Position numbers and translations under genes: made by a program | In this document: piece by piece, positions 1-8,854 of the stretch | Numbering within the stretch: position 1 is the first letter of the stretch | How the letters are laid out: each line of letters opens with the position of its first letter | The notes under the pieces: generated by a model | The model's database searches: none | What the model was told of the DNA's origin: nothing | Seen by the model: the letters and a program-made list of their open reading frames with translations, nothing else | Source: Solimonas sp. | GTDB taxonomy: Bacteria; Pseudomonadota; Gammaproteobacteria; Nevskiales; Nevskiaceae | Length of the DNA: 64,000 bases | Assembly: GCA_030149365.1 (NCBI GenBank) | Contig: JASBRP010000011.1 | Coordinates: forward strand, 62,001-126,000 | Direction of reading: 5' to 3'

Positions 1-2
1 TG

Positions 3-2300
3 CTGGTGGCGGTGCCCGCGGAGCAGTTCGCGCAGGGCCTGCGCCGCTCGGCGATGGCGGCCATCCTGGCCGGCGCGCTGCTGCTGGGCATCGGGCTGAT
101 CCTGGCGGCTGGCGTCGCCCGCTCGATCCAGCGGCCCATCGAGCGCCTGGCGGAGGCGGCGCGCGGCATGGGGCGCAATCGGGCCCTGTCGGTGCTGCCC
201 TCGGGGAGCGGACTGTCGGAGGTGGATGCCGTGGCGCAGGCGCTGGCCGGCGCGGATGCGCGTTTGACGCGCGACGCCCTTGCACAGACATTGCTGCTGG
301 ATCTGCATGACGCTACGCGTGACCTGGAAGACCCCCAGGCGGTGCAGCAGGAATTCGCCGCGCGCGTGGCGCGCCACTTCGGGGTGAGCCGCTGCGGCTT
401 CGGCGAGGTGGAGGACAACGGCACCGAGCTGATCATCAGCCGCGATTACTGCGACGCGGATCTGGCCAGCGCCGCCGGCCGCTATCACCTGCACAATTTC
501 GGGCCGGCGCTGATCGACGACCTGGCGCAGGGCAAGGCAGTAGCGGTGACGGACGTGCAGGCTGATGAGCGCTGCGCCTCGGAAATCACGCGCGCCACCT
601 ACGCCGCATTGCACACGCGCGCAGCGCTGTGCGTGCCGCTGGTCAAGGCGGGCCGCTTCGTCGCGCTGCTGGCGCTGCACCACCGCGAACCGCGCAACTG
701 GAGCATGGAGGAGGCCACGCTGCTGGAGCAGATCGCGCAGCGCACCTGGTTCGCGCTGGAGAGCGCGCGCGCCCAGGCGGCCCTGCAGCGGAGCCGCGAC
801 GTGCTTTCGCTGGCGATGCGCGGCGGGCGCATGGGTGCCTGGTCGCGCGACCTGTTCAGCGGCAAGGTCTGGTGGAGCCGCGAGATGGAGGACATCTTCG
901 GCCTGCCTGCCGGCGGTTTCCAGGGCAGGGAAGAGGACTTCATCGCCCATCTGCATCCGGATGACCACGAGCGGGTGGCCCAGGCGATGGGCGGGGCCAT
1001 CGAGCGGCGCGGCGACTACGTGGTGGAGTTCCGCTTCCTGCCGGCCGGCGGCGACTGGCGCTGGATGGAGGTCCGCGGCCGCGTGGACTGTGACGAGAAT
1101 GGCCAGCCGAACATGCTCTACGGCCTGGGCATCGACATCACCGAGCGCCAGCAGTCCGAGAGCGAGCTGCGCCGCCTCAACGAGGAGCTGCACGCCGCCG
1201 GGCGCCGCAAGGACGAGTTCCTGGCGACGCTGGCGCATGAGCTGCGCAACCCGCTATCGCCGATCCGCAGCGGCATCGAGATTCTGCGCTCGCCGCGTGC
1301 CACCCCGACGCAGGCCGAGTGGGCGCGCGACCTGATCCTGCGCCAGACCGAGCAGATGACGCGCCTGGTGGACGACCTGCTGGAAGCCTCGCGCATCACC
1401 CGCGGCACGGTGGAGTTGCGCCGCGAGGTGACCGACCTGCTGGCGGCGGTGCGCCTGGCGCTGGACGCGGCGGCGCCGCAGATCGAGCAGGCGCGGCACC
1501 GGCTGGAGTTGTCCATGGGCGCCGGGCCGCTCTGGGTGAACGCCGACCCCACGCGCCTGGTCCAGGTGCTGGTCAACCTGCTCAACAATGCCGCGCGCTA
1601 TACGCCTCCGGGTGGAGTGATCGCGCTGGAGGTGTCGGGCGAGGGCGCGCAGGCGCGGATCGTGGTGCGCGACAACGGCATCGGCATCGAGCCGCAGCAC
1701 CTGGGCAGCATCTTCGAGATGTTCTCGCAGGTCTCGCCTTCGCTGGAGCGCGGCAGCGGAGGCCTGGGCATCGGCCTGGCGCTGGCCCGCGCGCTGGTGC
1801 AGATGCACGGCGGCAGTATCGCGGTGGAGAGCGAAGGTCTCGGCCGTGGCACCGGCTTCATCGTCACCCTGCCGCTGCTGCCGCAGGATTCCCTGCCGGC
1901 CGCCGCCATGCTGCCGGCCATGCCGGAGCAGAGCGATGGCCGCCGCGTGCTGCTGGCCGACGACAACCGCGACGCCGCCGCGGCCATGGCCGCGCTGCTG
2001 GAGATGCAGGGCTACGACGTGCGCATGGCGCATGACGGCGAGGAGGCGCTGGAACTGGCCACCCGCTTCCGGCCCGAGGCGATCCTGCTGGACATCGGCA
2101 TGCCGCGGCTCAATGGCTACGAGGTGGCGCAGCGGCTGCGCGGCGAGCCCTGGGCCGCGCAACGCTTGCTGGTGGCGATCTCCGGCTGGGGCCAGGCCAG
2201 CGACAAGGCGCGCTCGCGCGAGGCCGGCTTCGACCATCACCTGACCAAGCCGGTGAACCCTACCGACCTGCTGCGGCTGCTGAAGGACCGGCTGGGCTGA
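3..2300 (+). CDS. Hybrid sensor histidine kinase (HAMP-GAF-PAS-HisKA-HATPase-REC), 5' end missing
   Basis: The reading frame is open to the window edge, so the N-terminus, probably a periplasmic sensor, lies outside. Visible in order are a membrane segment (about residues 17-38 counted from the GTG at 6), a HAMP linker, a GAF domain, a PAS_3-type domain ending in DITERQQSE, a HisKA box with the phospho-acceptor His near residue 411 (LAHELRNPLSP), an ATPase domain with DNGIGIEP and GLGIGLALA, and a C-terminal receiver with the acceptor Asp near residue 696 (ILLDIGMP). It should autophosphorylate and pass phosphate to its own receiver. The signal and the output partner cannot be read from the sequence. 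Confidence 0.93.
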   Translation: MVAVPAEQFAQGLRRSAMAAILAGALLLGIGLILAAGVARSIQRPIERLAEAARGMGRNRALSVLPSGSGLSEVDAVAQALAGADARLTRDALAQTLLLDLHDATRDLEDPQAVQQEFAARVARHFGVSRCGFGEVEDNGTELIISRDYCDADLASAAGRYHLHNFGPALIDDLAQGKAVAVTDVQADERCASEITRATYAALHTRAALCVPLVKAGRFVALLALHHREPRNWSMEEATLLEQIAQRTWFALESARAQAALQRSRDVLSLAMRGGRMGAWSRDLFSGKVWWSREMEDIFGLPAGGFQGREEDFIAHLHPDDHERVAQAMGGAIERRGDYVVEFRFLPAGGDWRWMEVRGRVDCDENGQPNMLYGLGIDITERQQSESELRRLNEELHAAGRRKDEFLATLAHELRNPLSPIRSGIEILRSPRATPTQAEWARDLILRQTEQMTRLVDDLLEASRITRGTVELRREVTDLLAAVRLALDAAAPQIEQARHRLELSMGAGPLWVNADPTRLVQVLVNLLNNAARYTPPGGVIALEVSGEGAQARIVVRDNGIGIEPQHLGSIFEMFSQVSPSLERGSGGLGIGLALARALVQMHGGSIAVESEGLGRGTGFIVTLPLLPQDSLPAAAMLPAMPEQSDGRRVLLADDNRDAAAAMAALLEMQGYDVRMAHDGEEALELATRFRPEAILLDIGMPRLNGYEVAQRLRGEPWAAQRLLVAISGWGQASDKARSREAGFDHHLTKPVNPTDLLRLLKDRLG

Positions 2301-2363
2301 GCGGCGCTGCGGACAGAAGAGCTCACCGGACGGCAGGCTCTTCTGACTCACGGCCGCCGGCGC

Positions 2364-3542
2364 TCAGGCCGGCGCCAGCTCGGTGATCGTATCGGTGGTC
2401 TCCACGCGATTGCGGCCGCGGTGCTTGGCCTGGTACAGCGCGCGGTCGGCACGCGACACCGCGTCGTCGATCATCTCGCCGCCCAGGAACTGCGCCACGC
2501 CGATGCTGACGGTGGTGCCGATGACTGCCTCGTCGGCGCGGATGCGCACCGTGGCGAAGCGTTCGCGCAGGCGCTCGCCCACGGCGGTCGCCTCGGCCAG
2601 GCCCGTTTCCGGCAGCAGCACGCAGAACTCCTCGCCGCCGTAGCGCGCCAGCAGGTCGCCGGGGCGGATCATCTCGCCCATGGTGGCGGCGAAGGCGCAG
2701 AGCAGCCGGTCACCGGCCTCGTGGCCGTGGTTGTCGTTGATCTTCTTGAAGTGATCCAGGTCCAGCAGCAGCACCGATATCGGCTTGCGATCACGGCGGC
2801 AGCGCTGCACCTGGCGCACCGCCAGGGCGCGAAAGCCCATGCGGTTGAGCGCCCGCGTCAGGCCGTCGCTGTGCGCCAGGCTGGTCAGGCGGTTGGCCAG
2901 GCGTTCGCTGGCCATCATCAGGATCGACAGGTTCCACACGGTCACGATCAGCAGCGCCACCAGCGCCGAGAGCGTCTGGCGTGGATGGATCAGAAGGTAT
3001 TCGGCCGGGCTGCCGGACTGCTGCAGCATGTACAGCGCGCGATCCATCATGAACACGCAGGTCACCAGGAACACGGTCATGACCAGCCGCCGCATCACCA
3101 GCGGCTCCAGCCGCTGGGCCCGCCAGGCATCGGCGAAGTTGGCGACACTGAACAGCAGCATGAACAGCGCCAGCACGCAGGTGCGGGCGGGCGGGTTGCC
3201 CGCTACGGGAGGGAAGCCCCAGAACAGTCCGGCCAGCAGCAGCGGCGCCGCCCAGACCAGCCACCAGTGCACGGGTTGTCCGGAGAAGCGCCGCAGGCCC
3301 GCCCACATCAGCGAATGCGCCAGGATCAGCAGGCCGTTGGCCAGGGCGATGGAGATGAAGTCCGGAATCATGCCGCGCAACAGCAGCAGCGAGCCGCCGA
3401 GCGCGCCGGCGAGATTGGAGAAGCCCCACAGCAACTGGCCCTCGCGCTCGCGCCGCAGCTGCCACATGGCGATCTGGAACAGGCCAAAGACCAGGTAGGC
3501 CAGTACGGTGACGATCAGCAAGGTGGGCAGGTGCAGGCTCAT
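2364..3542 (-). CDS. Membrane-bound diguanylate cyclase (GGDEF)
   Basis: Synthesises cyclic di-GMP. The protein has about 392 residues. The N-terminal half is strongly hydrophobic with six or seven likely membrane segments, and the C-terminal half is a GGDEF domain. The signature is GGEEF in ARYGGEEFCVLLPE. An inhibitory I-site RxxD (RPGD) lies five residues before it, so product inhibition is likely. I chose the ATG at 3542 (MSLHLPTLLIVTV) because the membrane domain starts right after it; an upstream extension would add low-complexity sequence. It is divergent from a second GGDEF gene across a 287-bp gap. Confidence 0.92.
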   Translation of the reverse strand: MSLHLPTLLIVTVLAYLVFGLFQIAMWQLRREREGQLLWGFSNLAGALGGSLLLLRGMIPDFISIALANGLLILAHSLMWAGLRRFSGQPVHWWLVWAAPLLLAGLFWGFPPVAGNPPARTCVLALFMLLFSVANFADAWRAQRLEPLVMRRLVMTVFLVTCVFMMDRALYMLQQSGSPAEYLLIHPRQTLSALVALLIVTVWNLSILMMASERLANRLTSLAHSDGLTRALNRMGFRALAVRQVQRCRRDRKPISVLLLDLDHFKKINDNHGHEAGDRLLCAFAATMGEMIRPGDLLARYGGEEFCVLLPETGLAEATAVGERLRERFATVRIRADEAVIGTTVSIGVAQFLGGEMIDDAVSRADRALYQAKHRGRNRVETTDTITELAPA

Positions 3543-3829
3543 CGTTGAGCACGCGGGCGTGATTCGGCGATTGGCGACAGGGCCTCGGGGCCCGGTTGGC
3601 TGGGGTTGCTCATGGATACGGCGCCATCCTGCCATGGAAGCCGGGGCCTGGAAACGGGATGCCAGCCCCCACCACGGACGACGGACGCAGGGCATTATCA
3701 AGCCTCGCGACGCCGGCCTACCCCCCAAACAGGCGGTCCTTCCGGCTCGGGGTGACGGGCCGGGGTTCGTAAGATCACCCGAGTCCGGCGATCAGGCCGT
3801 GGCGGACCGGAGGGTCCCTGGAGCGCGCG

Positions 3830-4996
3830 ATGCGGCTCGATGCCGTCACCTTGTATTTCTGCGCCACCATCGTGGCCGCCTGCTGCGCCCTGGCCATGTT
3901 CCACGGCTGGCGTGTGCATCGCAACGAGCCAGCCGTGCGTTACTGGATGATCGGCTTCGTCTGCAGCGCGCTGGGGACCTTGCCGATTGCGCTCGGCTCC
4001 TTCTTCCCCATCTGGCTCGCACGCGGCATCGGCAACACCGTGGCCGTGGCCAGTTGCGCCTTCCTGTACGTGGGCACCGTGCTGTTCCTGGAGCGGCCGC
4101 TGCGCTGGCGGCTGTTGGCGGCCATCTACGTGCCGGCCTTCGTCGCCAATCTCTACGGCGCGGTCGTGATCGACTCGCTGGTGCTGCGGGTGGCGTCCTA
4201 TGCGGTGGCCTCGTCGGCCACCTGCCTGCTGATGGCGGCGGCGCTATGGCGCCATCCACCGCCGGGGCAGGGCAGCTTGGCCCGCTTCCTGGCCGTGTGC
4301 TGGACCACGTATGCGGGGACCGCCCTGCTGCGTGGCGCGGCGGCGCTGCAGGCGGGCCAGACGGTCACGCTGCAGACACTGGGACCGGCGCAGGCCTTCT
4401 TCTTCTCCGTGCTGCTGGCCATCATGATCCTGACCACCGTCGGCCACCTGCTGCTGGCGGGCCAGCGCCTGCAATTGCGGCTCGACGCCCTGGCCAACCG
4501 CGACGAACTGACCGGGCTGCTCAACCGCCGCGCCTTCCAGGCCCTGGCGGTGGAAGCGGCGGCGGGCGGCAAGGCAGCGTCCACGCTGATGGTCGTCGAC
4601 ATCGACCATTTCAAGACCATCAACGACCGCTACGGCCACCTTGTTGGAGACCTGGTCCTGCGCAGTGCCGCCGCCACCCTGCAGGACGGCCTGCGCAAGG
4701 CCGACATCCTGGCCCGCGCCGGCGGCGAGGAGTTCTGGGTGCTCGCGCCGCAGACCGCGCAGGCCGAGGCACTGGGGCTTGCCGAGCGCCTGCGCCGCGC
4801 CGTGGAAGGGGCGGCGGTGAGCATCGGCAGCGAAACCATCCACATCACCGTCAGCATCGGGCTGTCCTCCATCGCGGCGCAGGACGAGGCGCGCGACCTG
4901 CGCGAGGCCCTGGCCGAGGCCGATGCGGCGATGTATGCCGCCAAGGCCGGCGGCCGCAACCGGATTTCCGTGGTCGGAGTTCCGGCGGCGGCCTGA
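3830..4996 (+). CDS. Membrane-bound diguanylate cyclase (GGDEF)
   Basis: A 388-residue protein of the same layout as its divergent neighbour: about six hydrophobic helices in the first 210 residues, then a GGDEF domain with ARAGGEEFWVL. It also keeps an RxxD I-site (RKAD) five residues upstream of the signature. DIDHFKTINDRYGH carries the metal-binding and nucleotide-binding residues. The two genes are not close copies. They probably respond to different membrane signals and feed a common cyclic di-GMP pool. The start MRLDAVTLYF places the first helix at the N-terminus. Confidence 0.92.
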   Translation: MRLDAVTLYFCATIVAACCALAMFHGWRVHRNEPAVRYWMIGFVCSALGTLPIALGSFFPIWLARGIGNTVAVASCAFLYVGTVLFLERPLRWRLLAAIYVPAFVANLYGAVVIDSLVLRVASYAVASSATCLLMAAALWRHPPPGQGSLARFLAVCWTTYAGTALLRGAAALQAGQTVTLQTLGPAQAFFFSVLLAIMILTTVGHLLLAGQRLQLRLDALANRDELTGLLNRRAFQALAVEAAAGGKAASTLMVVDIDHFKTINDRYGHLVGDLVLRSAAATLQDGLRKADILARAGGEEFWVLAPQTAQAEALGLAERLRRAVEGAAVSIGSETIHITVSIGLSSIAAQDEARDLREALAEADAAMYAAKAGGRNRISVVGVPAAA

Positions 4997-5003
4997 GCCT
5001 TTG

Positions 5004-5300
5004 CTAGGTCGGGGCGCGGGCGTAACGGATCACCGCCTCCCGCACGATCCGCCCGATCTCCCGGTCCACCGCTTCGCTGTCGCCCAGCACCGCCGTGCGC
5101 ACGTGGCTGGCGATGCTGCGCAGCGTCGCATTGGCCGCCTCGCAGTCCGTCAGCGCTTCGGCGACCAGCGAGCGGCCGTCGCAGAGCGAGCCGGTACGCA
5201 GGTCCAGCGCCGCGGCGAGGCGGCGGCGTTCCCGGTCTTCTGCATCACCTGGCTGGGCTGGCATCAAGGCGCCGTCGCCGATCCGCAACGCGGCCCCCAT
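5004..5300 (-). CDS. Small helical protein of unknown function beside the phage control island
   Basis: The chosen start (MGAALRIGDG) gives 98 residues. It overlaps the stop of the gene at 5300-5464 (TGATG), which argues for translational coupling and against longer starts. The protein is mostly charged helix with no membrane segment. I recognise no family. It is the second gene of a leftward two-gene unit whose promoter region holds repeated ACGG...CCGT sites, so the S24-type repressor probably controls it. It could be a phage early protein or an accessory gene. The repressor link is inferred from the operators only. Confidence 0.6.
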   Translation of the reverse strand: MGAALRIGDGALMPAQPGDAEDRERRRLAAALDLRTGSLCDGRSLVAEALTDCEAANATLRSIASHVRTAVLGDSEAVDREIGRIVREAVIRYARAPT

Positions 5301-5464
5301 CACTCCGCCTCCAGGCAGGACAGCGGCAGGGACAGCTCGCCCGAGGCAGTGATCACCGTGGCGTGGCGGCCATCCACTTGCAGCACCTCCGCCAGCCGGT
5401 GCTTCAGGCGGCCATGGCGGATGCGGGCGGTGTCGCCGGGGAGCAGGGCAGGGGATTTGGGCAT
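5300..5464 (-). CDS. Very small SH3/KOW-like protein of unknown function
   Basis: Encodes 54 residues beginning MPKSPALLPGDTARIRHG. The pattern of a GDxxRIRHG turn, a central V-DG-A-V segment and a final LPLSCLE resembles small KOW/SH3 barrel proteins, but this is a weak likeness. The stop codon overlaps the start of the next leftward gene. Directly upstream (5497-5537) are two operator-like palindromes, so transcription is probably repressed in the quiescent state. No function is assigned. Confidence 0.55.
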   Translation of the reverse strand: MPKSPALLPGDTARIRHGRLKHRLAEVLQVDGRHATVITASGELSLPLSCLEAE

Positions 5465-5484
5465 GGCGGGATTCCGGAGTCGGG

Positions 5485-5537
5485 TACGGAATCATTATAC
5501 GGTATGCCGTATATAGCGAATAACGGAATTCCGTAAT
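5485..5537. promoter_or_regulatory. Repressor operator cluster for the leftward small genes
   Basis: Two palindromes lie side by side. One at 5497-5512 has arms ATACGG/CCGTAT around a 4-base spacer. The other, at 5523-5534, is the perfect 12-mer ACGGAATTCCGT. A further half site TACGGA lies at 5485-5490. The same 12-mer is found between repressor and cro and, as ACGGAACTCCGT, at both structural operons, which identifies it as the likely repressor site. Confidence 0.75.
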
Positions 5538-5585
5538 TATTGAGCCAGAGCCAAGCTGAGGGCCACGGCGCCAGGGTGCCCCGGC

Positions 5586-6248
5586 TCAGCCGCCGCGCCA
5601 GGCCACCCGCCCGATGATGCTGATCGCCTCGATCTCCTGGCCTCGGTAGGTCTCCGCCTTGTCCGGGTCCGCCGCGCTGATCACGCGCAGGGCGCCGTCG
5701 GCGCGGAAGGCCAGTTGCTTGACCCGCAGGTCGTCGCCAAAGGCCAGGCCGTAGAACTCGCCGTCCACCACCTTGCGGTCGTCCAGGTCGAGCATCACCA
5801 CGTCGCCATGGCGGATGTAGGGGGCGTTGCTGTCGCCGGCCACCTCGTAGATGCGGCAGCGGTCGGCGCGCAGGCCTTTCTCCTGCAGCCATTGGCGGCG
5901 GAAGGCGAAGTGACGGTCCACTTCCTCGAACTCCCAGGAGACCTTGCCCGGCCCGCCGGACAGCATGGCGCCGCGCACCACGGTGACGCGGTCGTACTTG
6001 TCGTCGAAGCTGGCGTCCAGCAGGTCGCCCTGCTCGGGGCGCATGGGGCCCTGGCCGGTCTCCAGCCAGCGTGCGCGCACGCCCAGGAACTCGGCGATGG
6101 CGTGCAGCTTGGTGGTGCTGTCCTGCTCGCCGCGCTCCAGGTCGTAGAGCGTGCTGACGGCCAGGCCGACGGCGTCGGCCAGCTGCTTGACCCCGATCAC
6201 GGGGGCCTGCGCCTTGCGCGCGGATTTAATTCGTTCTCCGACAGTCAT
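5586..6248 (-). CDS. S24/LexA-type phage repressor (HTH plus serine peptidase)
   Basis: A 220-residue CI-like repressor. Residues 1-65 form an XRE helix-turn-helix (KQLADAVGLAVSTLYDLERG). The C-terminal half is an S24 peptidase-like domain with the catalytic Ser at 140 (VAGDSNAP) and Lys at 177 (DLRVKQL). Both dyad residues are present, so RecA-stimulated self-cleavage during SOS is plausible. The cleavage site is not obvious; VRGAMLSGG (residues 91-99) is a candidate region. I chose the ATG at 6248 (MTVGERIKSA) because the HTH begins there; the longer frame runs into the operators. It is divergent from the Cro-like gene. Confidence 0.9.
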   Translation of the reverse strand: MTVGERIKSARKAQAPVIGVKQLADAVGLAVSTLYDLERGEQDSTTKLHAIAEFLGVRARWLETGQGPMRPEQGDLLDASFDDKYDRVTVVRGAMLSGGPGKVSWEFEEVDRHFAFRRQWLQEKGLRADRCRIYEVAGDSNAPYIRHGDVVMLDLDDRKVVDGEFYGLAFGDDLRVKQLAFRADGALRVISAADPDKAETYRGQEIEAISIIGRVAWRGG

Positions 6249-6256
6249 GTAGCAAA

Positions 6257-6310
6257 TATACGGAATTCCGTTACGGAAATCCATTGTGGGTAATATACGG
6301 AAAACCGTAA
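6257..6310. promoter_or_regulatory. Repressor/cro intergenic operators
   Basis: The 65-bp gap between repressor and Cro-like gene holds ACGGAATTCCGT at 6260-6271, a degenerate ACGGAAATCCAT at 6273-6284 and ACGGAAAACCGT at 6297-6308. This three-site arrangement resembles a lambdoid OR region and should control both divergent promoters. Confidence 0.8.
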
Positions 6311-6313
6311 AAT

Positions 6314-6523
6314 ATGCACATGGACAGCGACTGGAAAGAGCGGGTCTTGTGGTGCGAGCGGGCGGGGCTGAGCCGGGCGGATATCGCCGATCTCTGCGGC
6401 CTTTCCTATTCCTCTTTGGGCGACCTGATGCGGGGGGCGACGCGGGAGCCGCGGGGCATGGCGGCGGTGAAGCTGTGGCAGTTGTCGGAGCAGATGGCGG
6501 CGGCGCTGGAGCAGGCCGCGTGA
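6314..6523 (+). CDS. Cro-like small HTH protein
   Basis: Encodes 69 residues (MHMDSDWKERV...) with a clear helix-turn-helix in the middle (SRADIADLCGLSYSSLGDLM). It is divergent from the S24 repressor, and its start lies six bases after the last operator, which is the classic Cro position. It should compete for the same operators and start lytic expression. The MDSD start two codons later is also possible. Its role is assigned from fold and position; no direct family match was made. Confidence 0.75.
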   Translation: MHMDSDWKERVLWCERAGLSRADIADLCGLSYSSLGDLMRGATREPRGMAAVKLWQLSEQMAAALEQAA

Positions 6524-6600
6524 GGGCCGGGGCGGGTGGGCAGGGGAGCGGCACCAGCGACGGTGCCGGCAGGTGGATCCAGGCAGGCGGAGTGACGGCA

Positions 6601-7062
6601 ATGAAACCCTACGACAGCGGACTGACGACGGAAGTGATCGCGCGCGCCCAGCGCGACGAGTGGCTGGACCGGATGCTGGACAACTGGAGCCGCTGGGCCG
6701 CCGGCGACATCGGCGGGCCGCAGGCCTTCACCGCCTGTGCCTCGGCCGAGCGGCACTACGCCATCCCGGTCTGGGAGGACGAGGACCACGGCGCCGGCGA
6801 CGAGCCGGACGAACTGGCGGGCGAGAGCCTGGACATCGCCTGGCGGCGCCTGCCGCCGCCGCAGCGGCAGGTCTTGCAGGCCGTGCATCTGCAGTGGCCG
6901 CTGGAGCGTGTCCGGGCGCAGCGCGGTTGCGCGACCCGCGCTGCGGATGCCGACCGCTTCCGGGCCGGCGAGCTGCGGATGCCGCTGGCGCTGATGCTGC
7001 AAACCTATTCGCAGGCGCGCGCCGCCCTGGCGCGGCTGCTGCGGCAGGGGGTGATGCACTGA
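6601..7062 (+). CDS. Possible phage late-gene regulator (Q/sigma-like helical protein)
   Basis: Encodes 153 residues from ATG 6601, preceded by a GGAG ribosome site. The C-terminal third (LPPPQRQVLQAVHLQWPLE, then repeated basic helices ending in RAALARLLRQ) resembles the sigma-region-4-like half of phage antitermination and ArpU/RinA-type late regulators. It sits right after Cro, where lambdoid phages carry early or late regulators. An antiterminator would make sense because both structural operons begin with a promoter followed at once by a terminator. The functional assignment is inference; family membership is not proven. Confidence 0.4.
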   Translation: MKPYDSGLTTEVIARAQRDEWLDRMLDNWSRWAAGDIGGPQAFTACASAERHYAIPVWEDEDHGAGDEPDELAGESLDIAWRRLPPPQRQVLQAVHLQWPLERVRAQRGCATRAADADRFRAGELRMPLALMLQTYSQARAALARLLRQGVMH

Positions 7063-7167
7063 TGCGTCCATGACCTGTTCAGGTGATACTTTCCGGCAAG
7101 GGATGGCCTGAGCATGGGCCGGCAAAGGTCCGCGGCAGGTAAATGGCGGACAGGGCATGGGGATGTC

Positions 7168-8853
7168 ATGAAACAAGGTTTCGGTCGCGCGTCCTGCGCG
7201 GCATTTGTGCTGTGCGGTGGCTTGCTGGCGCCGGCGGCGCAGGCGGGCTTTTTCTCCGGCCGCATCGGCGATCTCAAGGACCTTGTCGCGGCCAACCAGA
7301 TCGACGCGGCCATGCAGTTCATGATCCGCGAGCAGGCCTACTTCGCCAAGCTGACGGGCGAGGACGCGGCCTGGGTCGACGCCTTCCGCAAGCGCCTGCT
7401 GGTGGACAACCTGCAGGCCAAGATCGACAGCGGCAGCGACCTGCATGCCCTGGAGCTGCTGAAGAGCGCGGCGCCGGACTTCGCCGCGCTGCCGCCGGAA
7501 CAGCGTCCGCGCTACCAGGGCGCCCTGGCCTCGCTGGATGCACGCGGCGAGACGCAGGCCACCGAGAGCATCGGCCGCCTGGTGGCTGCCAATTCCCGCA
7601 ACGGCGACATGCGGCGCTGGAAGGAGCTCACCCCGGCGCTGGCGGATGCCCGGACGCGCTCCGCCGCCCTGAAGAGCCTGCCGGCACAACTGCCGCGTTC
7701 GGTGCAGGCGGCGCAGCGGCTGGACCAGGCGCTGGCGCAGGTGGAGAACGAGCTGCGCGCGGAAGCGCGCCCCGCCTTCGTCGACTACGGCTACTTCACC
7801 GAGCCGGCCTTCCACCGTGTCTATCCGCTGCCGCTGAAGATGGCGAGCCTGGCAGACCAGAATCCGGCGCTGGAGCAGGCCCTGCAGGGCGCCAGCCTTG
7901 CGCAGCTGCGTCGCTTCGGCGCTATGTACATGGCCGAGCTGGGTGAGTCCTGGAAGCTGCGCCTGTCGCGGCTCTATTTCAACGCGCTGGTGGCAGAACG
8001 CCGCCCCCGCTCCTACTTCGAGAAGCAGGCCCTGCGCCGCGAGGCGCGAGCCCAGGGCTACAGCGTGGCCGAGAACGGCAACGTGATGCTGATGGTGTGG
8101 CCAGGCCTGGCGGCCAACCAGGGACGCTTGATCCTGAAGGCGCCCTCGCAGACGCCGTACCGCTCGCTGCAGGAATCCGACAAACCCTCCGAAGTACTGG
8201 CCGGCGCCGACGCCAGCCAGCAGGACCTGCTGGTGTTCCTGCGCGTGACACCGGTGCGCGCCCAGCGCAACGTCACCGCGCGCAGCAGCATCAAGTCGCA
8301 GTACCAGTCCGGCACGCGGCGTGTCAGCAACCCGGCCTGGGCCGAGGCCCGCGAGGCGGTCAGCAAGGCGGAGCGCGACCTGGCCGAGGCCCGCGCCAGT
8401 GCGGCGGAGAGCCGCGCCAAGAGCGGCGGCTCGACGCTCGACATCGCCATGGGCCTGCTCAACGTCGTCGGCGAGGCCTCCGCGGAAAGCGACCTGGAAG
8501 ACGCCAGGCGCCAGCTGGCGCAAACGCCGCAGCAGCTCGAGGAAGCCATCATGCTGCCCTACAGCTACACACGCACCGATATCGAGGTGGTGGACCAGTG
8601 GCAGCTCGCCGCGGCGGTATACGACTCCTCCTCCCGCAGGTCCTGGACCTATGGCAGCAAGCGTTCGTCGCGCGGCAACTTCATCGTCTTCGATGGCCTC
8701 AACAGCGCCGATGCCGACGCCGCCGCGCTGTCCGCCAAGGGCACCACCCTGGCGGCAGTGGACGAGTACCAGAAAAAGCCCAGCCAGGACGACTACGAAA
8801 AGATGTGGAACGACGTGCTGGCAGCCTATCGCAAGGCGATGACCGGGAACTGA
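7168..8853 (+). CDS. Exported protein of unknown function, first of a three-gene operon
   Basis: The start MKQGFGRASC gives a 561-residue protein with a signal peptide cleaved after about PAAQA. The mature part is rich in Ala, Arg and Glu and mostly helical. Residues about 400-460 look like a coiled coil with repeated A-E-R runs. I recognise no enzyme motif. The next gene starts right after its stop. All three downstream products are also exported, so they may form a periplasmic or surface complex. High GC matches the host genes, so I treat it as chromosomal. Confidence 0.75.
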   Translation: MKQGFGRASCAAFVLCGGLLAPAAQAGFFSGRIGDLKDLVAANQIDAAMQFMIREQAYFAKLTGEDAAWVDAFRKRLLVDNLQAKIDSGSDLHALELLKSAAPDFAALPPEQRPRYQGALASLDARGETQATESIGRLVAANSRNGDMRRWKELTPALADARTRSAALKSLPAQLPRSVQAAQRLDQALAQVENELRAEARPAFVDYGYFTEPAFHRVYPLPLKMASLADQNPALEQALQGASLAQLRRFGAMYMAELGESWKLRLSRLYFNALVAERRPRSYFEKQALRREARAQGYSVAENGNVMLMVWPGLAANQGRLILKAPSQTPYRSLQESDKPSEVLAGADASQQDLLVFLRVTPVRAQRNVTARSSIKSQYQSGTRRVSNPAWAEAREAVSKAERDLAEARASAAESRAKSGGSTLDIAMGLLNVVGEASAESDLEDARRQLAQTPQQLEEAIMLPYSYTRTDIEVVDQWQLAAAVYDSSSRRSWTYGSKRSSRGNFIVFDGLNSADADAAALSAKGTTLAAVDEYQKKPSQDDYEKMWNDVLAAYRKAMTGN

Positions 8854-8854
8854 C

